Shown piece by piece: positions 1 through 7,051 of a DNA stretch of 64,000 nucleotides. Source of the DNA: Palsa-506 sp963836355. GTDB taxonomy: Bacteria > Actinomycetota > Actinomycetes > Streptosporangiales > Streptosporangiaceae. Position 1 is the stretch's first letter, and each line of letters begins with the position of its first letter. The notes beneath the pieces were generated by a model that ran no database searches, had not been told where the DNA came from, and saw only the letters and a program-made list of their open reading frames with translations. The DNA is taken from the NCBI GenBank assembly GCA_963836355.1, contig CAWIJO010000002.1:1054001-1118000 (forward strand). The letters run 5' to 3'. The position numbers were made by a program, and so were the translations under genes.

Positions 1-515
1 TCCATCACCGACGTCAGGGTGAACTCGCTCGGCGGTGGCCGGGGATCGGTGAACCCGCCGAGGGCATCAGCGGCCATCTTCTCCGCCAGGCGCGCGGTGG
101 CCGGGCCGTCGCCAGGGCCGGCAATGGTGGTGATCCATGCCTCGCCGTCGCGGCGCCCGATCACCACACGAGGGACGACGAGCGCCCCGGGTGCGTCCCG
201 CACGAACGGCAGCGTCCCCAAAGCTACAGCCCCGGTTCCCAGTCCGGTCATGTCGTCGCCGCGCCGGATGACGCCCAGGCTGCCGGCCACCCCGGCCACC
301 GCAGCGGTGTCGGTGAGGCCGCGGGGAAGCTCGATGCGCAGGGCGACGCCGCGCCCGGCCAGCCCGAAGCCCTCGTGCTGCCACAGGATGCCTTCGCCGC
401 CGGCAGCGGCGAGAAGGCCGACGTCTGCGGCGTCAATGCCGGTTCCCTGGCCGGCCAGGCGGGTCGTAGTGGCTGCGAGACGGTCCGCTCCCGGCGTGGT
501 GCTGGCCGTGCTCAT
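1..515 (-). CDS. Isochorismate synthase, N-terminal part (runs off left edge)
   Basis: The minus strand reads open from an ATG at 515 to the window edge (about 171 residues). The translation begins MSTASTTPGADRLAATTT and contains stretches typical of the variable N-terminal half of isochorismate synthases (MenF/EntC/DhbC): GEGILWQHEGFGLAGRGVA, LGTGAVALGTLPF, then VVPRVVIGRRDGEAW. The family converts chorismate to isochorismate for menaquinone or catechol siderophores. The conserved catalytic C-terminal half lies outside the window, so menF cannot be told from a siderophore paralogue, and anthranilate synthase component I is a less likely alternative. Codon use is strongly GC3-biased, as expected for a real gene. 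Confidence 0.75.
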   Translation of the reverse strand, partial: MSTASTTPGADRLAATTTRLAGQGTGIDAADVGLLAAAGGEGILWQHEGFGLAGRGVALRIELPRGLTDTAAVAGVAGSLGVIRRGDDMTGLGTGAVALGTLPFVRDAPGALVVPRVVIGRRDGEAWITTIAGPGDGPATARLAEKMAADALGGFTDPRPPPSEFTLTSVM

Positions 516-1090
516 CGGGCGGAACCCCAGGTCGCGGCGGGCCAGGCCGCACATGTCACGGCCGACCCGAGAGTTGCCTGGCGATGGCCCCGTCGGCGAA
601 TCTGCACTTCGCGCTCCTTAAAACCGCGCACTGCTGCCAGGACGGCATCGGCCGCTGTCGCGGCATCCGGCGACCGTTACGCAGAGCTTCCCCGCTTCGC
701 AAGTTGGGTGCCCAGGGAATGGGTCATTGTCCATCCCAGCCGCCCCGCCGACGATGCGTCAAATATGAGGATTCAACCACGAGGCAGCACAGAACGACGG
801 GACCGGACCTCAGCGCTTCGTCAACGGTCGCCCCGCTAGGCGGCCTCCTCAGCGGTGGACCGCAGCGACAGTGCCGCATCCGACCGGACCAGGCGGCCCG
901 GTCCATGGCGAGCAGCGGGCAGTCTGGGCGGCTGCCCCGGGCGACTCATTGGTCGGAGATCTCCATCGCCGTTGGGCCCCGCGCGACATGTGGCAGCCTC
1001 ACGGGCGTTGGCCCGCAGATGCCAATGTCCCACGGTGTCTGAGAGACGACCGGATATGCCGAATGAATGCGTTGATGCACGCATGTCTAT
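516..1090. other. Intergenic, nothing supported
   Basis: About 575 bp upstream of the isochorismate synthase gene. Several short open frames exist on both strands but none shows a ribosome site, family motif or consistent third-position GC bias. No tRNA-like or terminator-like fold was recognised. Confidence 0.5.
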
Positions 1091-1312
1091 TTACTGACCA
1101 GCATGCACACTCGCAAAATCTCTGGTGCTGGCCCGAACTCCGCGAAGGTATTGTGAGGCCTGTTCTTCCCGAACGATCAGAGCATCGCAGCCCGGCCAGG
1201 TGGCGCTGCCGCCCGGACATTCGCCCCATCCCTCGATGAAGCACTGCAACTCGTGCTGGCCTGCCTGGCAATAGCACCTGCCGTACCTGGCTGTCTCATC
1301 CGGATTGCGCAT
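1091..1312 (-). CDS. Possible small cysteine-bearing protein
   Basis: A 73-codon frame divergent from the ABC1-kinase gene. It starts MRNPDETARYGRCYCQAGQ and has five cysteines and four tryptophans in its first half (CYCQAGQHELQC, GECPGG, WPGCDAL), reminiscent of small metal-binding proteins. Third-position GC is clearly lower than in neighbouring genes and no domain was recognised, so it may be spurious. Position just upstream of, and divergent from, a kinase gene is the only contextual support. Confidence 0.2.
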   Translation of the reverse strand: MRNPDETARYGRCYCQAGQHELQCFIEGWGECPGGSATWPGCDALIVREEQASQYLRGVRASTRDFASVHAGQ

Positions 1313-1341
1313 ATGGCAGACCGTGCCCCGCATACCGGAGA

Positions 1342-3297
1342 ATGCAGATCATGAGCGATCTGCCCCGCAGGGCTGTCACCCGCACGGCGAAACTGGCCAC
1401 GCTGCCGGCCGGGCTCGCGGGGCGTACCGCGCTGGGCCTTGGCAAGCGGCTGGGCGGCCGGCCGGCTGAGCTGGTGGCCCAGGAGATTCAGCAGCGGACA
1501 GCAGAGCAGATCTTCAGGGTCCTTGGCGAGCTCAAGGGCGGCGCGATGAAGCTCGGCCAGGCACTGTCGATATTCGAGGCCGCGCTGCCCGCGGAGATTG
1601 CCGGCCCATACCGGGCAACCCTGGCCAGGCTGCAGGAATCCGCGCCGCCACTGCCCGCCCGGACCGTGCACAAGGTCCTCGCCACCGACATGGGCGAGGA
1701 CTGGCGGGACAGCTTCGCCGAGTTCGACGACCGGCCGGCGGCCGCGGCCTCGATCGGCCAGGTGCACCAGGGCGTCTGGAAAGATGGCCGCAAGGTTGCG
1801 GTCAAGATCCAGTATCCGGGCGCGGGCAAGGCGCTGATCAGCGACTTTAACCAGCTAAGCCGGGTTGCACGGCTCTTCAGCGTGCTCATGCCCGGCCTGG
1901 ACGCCAAGCCGCTCCTGGATGAGCTGCGGAACAGGGTGGCCGAGGAACTCGACTACCGGCTGGAAGCAGCCTCCCAGGAGGCCTTCGCCGTGGCCTACGC
2001 CGGCGACCCGGACATGTACGTGCCGCACGTCGTTGCCGCCACCGATCACGTGCTGGTCAGCGAATGGATGGACGGCACCCCGCTGGCCAGGATCATCGCC
2101 GACGGCACGACAGCGGACCGGGACCGGGCCGGCGTCATGATCGTTCGTTTTCTGTTCTCCGGTCCTGCGCGGGTTAGCCTGCTGCACGCCGATCCGCACC
2201 CGGGCAACTTCCGGCTGCTCGCCGATGGCCGGCTTGGCGTGCTCGACTTCGGCGCGGTCGACCGGCTGCCGGACGGCTTCCCGCCCTTCTTCGGCAAGCT
2301 GCTGCGGCTCATGCACGAGAACAATGACCTCGATGAGGTCGAAGACGAGCTCCGGGCACACGGATTCCTCCGCGAAGGCGTCAGCGTGGACCTGGCGGCG
2401 CTGCGTGCCTTCCTCGCCCCGCTGGCCGAGCCTTCCAAGGTCGAGTCATTCAAGTTCAGCCGCGAATGGCTGCGCGCCGAGGCGACGCGGGTATTGGACA
2501 TGCGCTCATCCAGCGTTGCGCGGCGGCTCAACCTGCCGCCTTCCTATGTCCTTATCCACCGGGTGTCGACTTCTGGCGTTGGCGTGCTCTGCCAGCTCGG
2601 ATGCGAAGGGCCGTTCCGGGCTGAGGTGCTCAGATGGATGCCGGGATATACGGACCCGTCCGAGCCCACACCGCCCCGGCCAGCTTCTGCGCAGTCGGCC
2701 CGGACAATCGAATCCGCGCAGCCAGTCAGGCCGGCCTGGCCGGAAAGCTCCGCACAGCCAGCCAAATCGGTACCGCGCGTAGAATCGGCACGGCCAGCCC
2801 GGTCTGCGCGGCCAGCCAGACCAGATCAGCTAACGTGGCAACATGTGAAGTGGGAGGACATCATGGCAAAGCTGCCGCGGCCCCAGGCACCCGCGATATT
2901 CCGCGTCATATTCCCGGGCCTGGCCGACTGGCTGGACTCACCCTGGACGGGCCCGCCGCCGTTCATGGCGGCTCAGATGTTCCGGGTCGAGGAAGTGGTC
3001 CAGGACGACCGTTACGTGATCCGGGCCGAGCTTCCCGGCCTGGACTCGGAAAAAGACATCGAGGTCACCGTCGAGGGCAGGACCCTGACGATACATGCGG
3101 AGCGCCGCCAGGAAGACAGCGGACCCCACCGCTCAGAGTTCCGTTACGGTTCGCTCACCCGCACGGTCCGGCTCCCTGACAAGGTGGACGCCAAGGACGT
3201 CACTGCCCGCTACGAGAAGGGAGTCCTCGAGATCAGTGTCCCGGTGCGCGAGGCAAAGCCGGACGGCAGCCGGGTCGCGATCGAGAAGGCAGACTGA
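1342..3297 (+). CDS. ABC1/UbiB-family atypical kinase reading in frame into an Hsp20 domain
   Basis: A single 651-codon frame. Residues about 1-440 form an ABC1 (AarF/UbiB) atypical kinase: KLGQ motif at 70-73, alanine-rich loop AAAASIGQVHQG near 133-144, VAVKIQYPG near 152, HADPHPGN near 281 and LDFGAVDRL just after. Residues about 440-500 are a low-complexity Ala/Pro/Ser/Arg linker. Residues 508-651 are a complete small heat-shock (alpha-crystallin) domain with RAELPGLDSEKDIEVTVEG and the ending YEKGVLEISVPV. ABC1 kinases in other organisms support quinone or lipid metabolism; Hsp20 proteins hold unfolded proteins. No stop separates the two, yet an excellent internal start exists at 2863, so this is either a genuine fusion or two products from one frame. 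The second possible start is the ATG at 1351. Confidence 0.8.
   Translation: MQIMSDLPRRAVTRTAKLATLPAGLAGRTALGLGKRLGGRPAELVAQEIQQRTAEQIFRVLGELKGGAMKLGQALSIFEAALPAEIAGPYRATLARLQESAPPLPARTVHKVLATDMGEDWRDSFAEFDDRPAAAASIGQVHQGVWKDGRKVAVKIQYPGAGKALISDFNQLSRVARLFSVLMPGLDAKPLLDELRNRVAEELDYRLEAASQEAFAVAYAGDPDMYVPHVVAATDHVLVSEWMDGTPLARIIADGTTADRDRAGVMIVRFLFSGPARVSLLHADPHPGNFRLLADGRLGVLDFGAVDRLPDGFPPFFGKLLRLMHENNDLDEVEDELRAHGFLREGVSVDLAALRAFLAPLAEPSKVESFKFSREWLRAEATRVLDMRSSSVARRLNLPPSYVLIHRVSTSGVGVLCQLGCEGPFRAEVLRWMPGYTDPSEPTPPRPASAQSARTIESAQPVRPAWPESSAQPAKSVPRVESARPARSARPARPDQLTWQHVKWEDIMAKLPRPQAPAIFRVIFPGLADWLDSPWTGPPPFMAAQMFRVEEVVQDDRYVIRAELPGLDSEKDIEVTVEGRTLTIHAERRQEDSGPHRSEFRYGSLTRTVRLPDKVDAKDVTARYEKGVLEISVPVREAKPDGSRVAIEKAD
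2852..2857 (+). promoter_or_regulatory. Internal Shine-Dalgarno site before the Hsp20 domain
   Basis: GGGAGG ends 5 nt before an in-frame ATG at 2863. This is better placed than most ribosome sites in the window and sits exactly at the boundary between the low-complexity linker and the Hsp20 domain. Confidence 0.6.
2863..3297 (+). CDS. Hsp20 small heat-shock protein (independent internal start)
   Basis: Alternative product of the same frame: 144 residues starting MAKLPRPQAPAIFRVIF, the usual length for a stand-alone actinobacterial Hsp20. It has the alpha-crystallin core (VEEVVQDDRYVIRAELPG to YEKGVLEISVPV) and a short C-terminal tail. The strong ribosome site at 2852-2857 supports independent translation; whether the long form is also made cannot be told from sequence. 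Confidence 0.6.
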   Translation: MAKLPRPQAPAIFRVIFPGLADWLDSPWTGPPPFMAAQMFRVEEVVQDDRYVIRAELPGLDSEKDIEVTVEGRTLTIHAERRQEDSGPHRSEFRYGSLTRTVRLPDKVDAKDVTARYEKGVLEISVPVREAKPDGSRVAIEKAD

Positions 3298-3331
3298 CCC
3301 GGGCAGGTACCCGCATGATGCTGCTGCAGGA

Positions 3332-3859
3332 TCAGCCCCGGGACAGGAACCGCAGCCGCGCCGCCCGCGCGTCCCACGAGTAGATGACCGCCGTCCCGGC
3401 GATCACGTCGTGCAGCGCCCGGCGCTGGTCGCCCAGCAGAATGCCCACGAACCCCAGGCCCAACAGCAGGAAGCTCAACGGGAGTGCCAGCGTCCGCATG
3501 ACCGCCCGGCGTCCGCTTGCGTTGGTGCCATCGTCTCGCACGACCCGCACGCCGAACAGCGCCATGCCGGCGGTCCTGCCGCTCGCGGCCCAGGAATAGG
3601 CGAAGTAGACGAATGCCCAGACCGCATACGCGATGACCACCCAGATGTCGCCCCTGTTCCAGGCAATGTCCTTGCCGGTCAGCACCCTCGCCGCAAACGA
3701 GATGGCGGCAAGGCCGAGCATGAACACGCCGACACTGAACCCAATGTCCACGGCAAAGGCGGCAAAACGCGACGCGAAACCGGCGCACATCCCTTGCAGG
3801 CTCTCCCGGATGATGGCCGGGGGCGCTGAGGACGTGGCATCACCCGCGCGCGCAGTCAT
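3332..3859 (-). CDS. RDD-family membrane protein
   Basis: 175 residues with the RDD-family pattern: a first helix with the R and D signature (GFASRFAAFAVDIGF, about 27-41), a second helix pair around 60-95 (VVIAYAVWAFVYFAYSW), then MALFGVRVV and a C-terminal LHDVIAGTAVIYSWD. RDD proteins are small integral membrane proteins, some of which act in ion or solute exchange; the substrate here is unknown. The start ATG overlaps the stop of the upstream repeat-protein gene by 4 bp (ATGA, 3856-3859), so the two are translationally coupled. Confidence 0.8.
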   Translation of the reverse strand: MTARAGDATSSAPPAIIRESLQGMCAGFASRFAAFAVDIGFSVGVFMLGLAAISFAARVLTGKDIAWNRGDIWVVIAYAVWAFVYFAYSWAASGRTAGMALFGVRVVRDDGTNASGRRAVMRTLALPLSFLLLGLGFVGILLGDQRRALHDVIAGTAVIYSWDARAARLRFLSRG

Positions 3860-4308
3860 GACCCTGCCTTGGCCCGCAGCCCGTCAGGCGGCCCCGGCGG
3901 GCCGGTGTATGGGCGGCGCCGAAGCCGCCCTATCCAGCGGGCGATGAACTCGTCGAGCCCGACGGTCTGGCTGCGGACCACGTCGAGCGCATCGCTCGCG
4001 ACCCCGCTGGAGGATCTGGCGATGACAGCGCCGAGGTCGGTCTGCTCGACCAGCGCGTCAACGTCGATGCGCTCGACGATGCCATTCAGGTCCATCCGCC
4101 CGAGCAGGCGGTCCAGGTCGATCCGGTCCAGCACCCGGTCGATGTCGACCTGGTCCAGCACGGTGTTCAGATCGACCCGGTCCAGCAGCGCATTCACATC
4201 CAGCGCGGAAACCACAAGCTCGACTGCACGCTCCGCGACGGCCTGGGCCAACGCCTCCATGCGCGGGACCAGTCCCTCCGCCAAGCGCCGTCGCTCAAAC
4301 GGGTCCAC
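3856..4308 (-). CDS. Nonapeptide-repeat protein coupled to the RDD gene
   Basis: 150 residues. Residues about 36-98 consist of seven consecutive 9-residue units: LDVNALLDR, VDLNTVLDQ, VDIDRVLDR, IDLDRLLGR, MDLNGIVER, IDVDALVEQ, TDLGAVIAR. The consensus is [VI]-D-[LV]-[DN]-x-[VL]-[LV]-[DE]-[RQ]. The regular aliphatic/Asp spacing suggests a solenoid or an amphipathic helix lying on a membrane. No enzymatic motif is visible. Comparable repeat segments occur next to RDD domains in actinobacteria, and the 4-bp overlap with the RDD gene suggests the products work together. The basic tail (WIGRLRRRPY) may contact the membrane. Function unknown. Confidence 0.7.
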   Translation of the reverse strand: MDPFERRRLAEGLVPRMEALAQAVAERAVELVVSALDVNALLDRVDLNTVLDQVDIDRVLDRIDLDRLLGRMDLNGIVERIDVDALVEQTDLGAVIARSSSGVASDALDVVRSQTVGLDEFIARWIGRLRRRPYTGPPGPPDGLRAKAGS

Positions 4309-4697
4309 AAGATAAGTATCGCTGCGCTATGCGGGCCCGGATCACCCCATAAGGGTGAGCCGTCAGGTCCGGGTGGCGAGGGCGAAACGGTGCGGAGACG
4401 GCTGCTGAAGCAGCCGCAAATGTCGATGCCGTTATCGCGGCGGGGCGAACCAGGCCATCAGCCAGCTATTGGCTTCCTCCGTCCACGCCTGGGACCGCCC
4501 GCAAGAGCTTCGCGAGCTGGTCGCGCCGAATGCCGTCCGGCCGGAAGCTCCTTGGGCACGTTATGTGGGTTGATCTACGGGCCGGCTAGGCACGCGCGCA
4601 TGACGGTGCGGGCGGCGATGATCGTGGGTGTGGCTGAGCAGGCCGCAGAAAGCGTGCGCGCCGTGGCGGGCTAGTTCCATCTGGCCGGTGATCTCCC
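4309..4697. other. Intergenic, nothing supported
   Basis: About 390 bp between the repeat-protein gene and a P-type ATPase relic. Short open frames are present but lack family similarity or ribosome sites. The right part may be further decayed sequence of the ATPase gene. Confidence 0.4.
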
Positions 4698-4812
4698 ATG
4701 GTCGGTGACGGCGTTAACGACGCGCGCGCTGGCGCAGGCCGACCTGGGGATCGCCATCGCGCCGGCCCCGGCGTGGCCATCAAGACCGCCGACGTGGTGC
4801 TGATGCGCCCGT
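4698..4812 (+). pseudogene. P1B-type (heavy-metal) ATPase hinge remnant
   Basis: The characteristic hinge region of heavy-metal P-type ATPases is spread over shifting frames: MVGDGVNDA (4698-4724), ALAQADLGIAIAP in the next frame, then PGVAIKTADVVLMRP back in the first. Two compensating indels and loss of everything before and after show a dead fragment of a CopA/CtpA-like gene, about 38 codons long. It overlaps the 3' end of the degraded M20 gene on the other strand. Confidence 0.6.
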
Positions 4813-5882
4813 TAACCGCGCCGCGCCTGGGCAGGAACTGAGCAGGCTCTGCGCGCCCAGGTAGCCGGCCAGCATGGCGCTGGCCACCTGACCGACCATT
4901 TCGTCGTCCGGCAGGAAACGAGGGTGATGCAGGCTTTCCTGGCCGCCGGTGCCCATGAAGATCATCAGCGTCGGTGCGGCCGGCGCGTAGAAGGCGAAGT
5001 CGTCGGACCCGCAGGAGCGGAACGAGTTGTCCGCGGCAAAGCCGGCTTCATGTAGCCAGGGCCAGCACGCGGCTGCCAGCGCCGCGTCGTTGACCAGCGC
5101 GGGCTCGCCCTCTTCGATCGTCACGCTGCCCTGGCAGCCGTGCGCCTGGCAGGTGTGCTCAATGATCTCGCGCAGCGTCTTGTGCATGGCCGCCCGGTCG
5201 GCCGGGTCCAGCGCCCGCAGCGTGCCGCGCGCGGTCGCGGCCGGCGGGATGACATTCGGCGCCTGCCCGGCCTCGAGCGCGCCGACGGAAACAACCGCGC
5301 CGTGCATTGGGTCGGTGCGGACCCGGCAGGCGGCGCGGCGGCGGACCCGGCAGGCGGCGCGGCGGCGGACCCGGCAGGCGGCGCGGCGGCGGACCCGGCA
5401 GGAAGCCCGGCGGCGGACCCGGCAGGCAGGCCGATCCGGCGCGCGGCCCGGCCAAATGCGGTCAGCGCGGCCAGGTGCACGTCGTGGCCGCAGGCGTGCA
5501 TCGCGCCGTTGCTGGCGGCCCAGGACGCGCCGGTCTGCTCAAGAACCGGCAGCGCGTCGAGCTCGGCCCGGATCGCGATGCACGGACTGCTGGGCGGCCC
5601 GATCCGCACCAGGCGGCCGGTGCCGGCCACCGGCGGCGCGCCTGCGTCCTGCAGCGCCGCCGCGACCCTGGCCGCCGTACGGTGCTCCGACCCGGACAGC
5701 TCCGGGTCCGCATGCAGCTCGTGCCGGAGCCGAACCGCTTCGCCGAGCTCGCCGGCCAGCCCGGCGCGGAACTTTGCCGCCAGCGTCGCGCCAGCTGCGG
5801 GCAGGCCTGCACCGAGCACGCCGCTGCCGGTCATGCCTGGGCCCGGCTCGTCTCGGCCGGTCACGTCTGCTGGGCCGGTCAC
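4780..5882 (-). pseudogene. M20-family amidohydrolase, internally deleted and frameshifted
   Basis: The N-terminal part (from a GTG at 5882 that overlaps the upstream stop as GTGA) has the M20 pattern RLRHELHADPELSG and GAMHACGHDVHLAAL, with the metal-binding CGHDVH. The C-terminal part continues in another frame from about 5307: PMHGAVVSVGALEAGQAPN and FRSCGSDDFAFY. Between them most of the middle region, including part of the lid domain, is replaced by a 24-bp tandem repeat, and the two halves are out of frame. M20 hydrolases of this kind cleave N-acyl amino acids or hippurate. With the deletion plus shift the gene should be inactive. It was the third gene of the glutamine synthetase-like operon. 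Confidence 0.7.
5317..5436. repeat. 24-bp minisatellite, 5 units
   Basis: Three identical 24-bp units (5317-5388) beginning GCGGACCCGGCAGG, followed by two degenerate units (5389-5436). It lies inside the M20 pseudogene at the point where the middle of the protein is missing. On the minus strand it encodes an 8-residue Ala/Pro/Gly/Ser repeat (PPAGSAAA). Confidence 0.9.
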
Positions 5883-7021
5883 GTCTGGGCCGGTCCTGCC
5901 TGGGCCAGCCGATACACCCGGATCGCGTTGGCGGAACCGACCAGGCGCGCTACCCGGCCGGCGTCCGCCGCCGACCATGCCCCGTCGGCGACGAACTCGC
6001 CGGTTACCCGCGCGAAATCGCGGCGGAAGCCGGTGGCGCCCAGGTAGTGCAGTTCCGGCAGGCCGAAGGCGTCAGACGAGTAGAGCATCTTGTGGAACGG
6101 CGTGAGCTCAAGCGCCTCGGCCAGCACGGCGGCGGAGCGCGCTCCGACATGGTTGAGTATCGCGCCGAGGTCCAGGTAGACGTGCGGGAAGACGTTGGCG
6201 AGGTAGCCGGCCTGCCGGTGATGCGGGTAGCAGTGCAGCAGCATGACCGGGGTGCCGATGGGCTGGGTGGCGAGCAGGAAGTCGTGCAGCAGGGACGGGT
6301 CGGCCCGGTGCAGCCGCACGTCGGTATCGCCGAAACCGATGTGAAATTGCAGCGGCAGCCCGGTGTCCACCCCGGTCCAGATCAGGTGCCGGAGCAGGAT
6401 CTCGTCACCTAGCCGGGCGGCCGGGTCGGCGTCGAGCGCGCGCAGCAGCCGCCCGGCCGCCGCCGCGACGTCCGCGGCGCCCGGCCGGCCAGGCTCGAAG
6501 GCCAGGCCGAGCCGGTAGGCGACGATCGACTTGAGCCCGACGGCGTCGCGGGTGGCGGTTGCCAGTGCCGCCGAGAACGCCGCGGCGAAGCCGGCCGCGC
6601 TGGTACCGCCGCGGGCGACCTGTTCGGCGACCGCCTCTAGCCGGACGATCTCGCGCGCGGGCGCGCCGCTGGCCGCCGCGAGCTGCTCCGGGGTGGCTAC
6701 CTGGTCGGTCTGGTAGCCGGTATCCACCAGCCAAGACTGCACCTGGGCAGCCCGCAGCAGGCGGCGGCTCACCTCGGCGGTGCCGAGCTCGGTGCGGCGC
6801 TCGACGTAGCTCTCGGCCGCCGCGGACGGCTCAAGGCCGAGGACCGGTGCGCACCAGCGCCGCACCGCGAAGCCAAGCTGGCTGTCGAACATCGACGTGC
6901 CTGGCGGCCGCGGTCCGGCCCCCTCGCTCAGCAGCGACTCGAAGCCGGAGCGGTCGAGATCGCCGGTGACGAAGCCATGCACGTGGTGGTCGATCAGTTC
7001 CAGCGGTTCAGTACCTGTCAC
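5879..7021 (-). CDS. Amidohydrolase-2 family metal-dependent hydrolase (FluG/NodGS-like N-domain type)
   Basis: 380 residues. A TIM-barrel amidohydrolase pattern is visible: ELIDHHVHGFV at the N-terminus (HxH metal site), LPLQFHIGFGD mid-protein, VMLLHCYPHH, and YSSDAFGLPELH with the final Asp. Fusion of this domain to a glutamine synthetase-like domain occurs in FluG and nodulin/GSI proteins, and here the two are adjacent genes in the same order of function, 30 bp apart. The substrate is probably an amide or gamma-glutamyl compound (inference). Its TGA overlaps the GTG of the M20 gene. Confidence 0.75.
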   Translation of the reverse strand: MTGTEPLELIDHHVHGFVTGDLDRSGFESLLSEGAGPRPPGTSMFDSQLGFAVRRWCAPVLGLEPSAAAESYVERRTELGTAEVSRRLLRAAQVQSWLVDTGYQTDQVATPEQLAAASGAPAREIVRLEAVAEQVARGGTSAAGFAAAFSAALATATRDAVGLKSIVAYRLGLAFEPGRPGAADVAAAAGRLLRALDADPAARLGDEILLRHLIWTGVDTGLPLQFHIGFGDTDVRLHRADPSLLHDFLLATQPIGTPVMLLHCYPHHRQAGYLANVFPHVYLDLGAILNHVGARSAAVLAEALELTPFHKMLYSSDAFGLPELHYLGATGFRRDFARVTGEFVADGAWSAADAGRVARLVGSANAIRVYRLAQAGPAQT

Positions 7022-7051
7022 GTCTCCTCCATCACGTCCTGGCCGCTGGCA

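Noticed and set aside
5317..5436. Possible CRISPR array
   Set aside because: The 24-bp units are contiguous with no spacers and lie in a coding region; no cas genes are present anywhere in the window.
5027..6412. Long plus-strand open frame of over 450 codons
   Set aside because: It is antisense to the amidohydrolase and M20 genes, is very rich in Arg/Pro, and owes its length to the GC-rich repeat; no family similarity.
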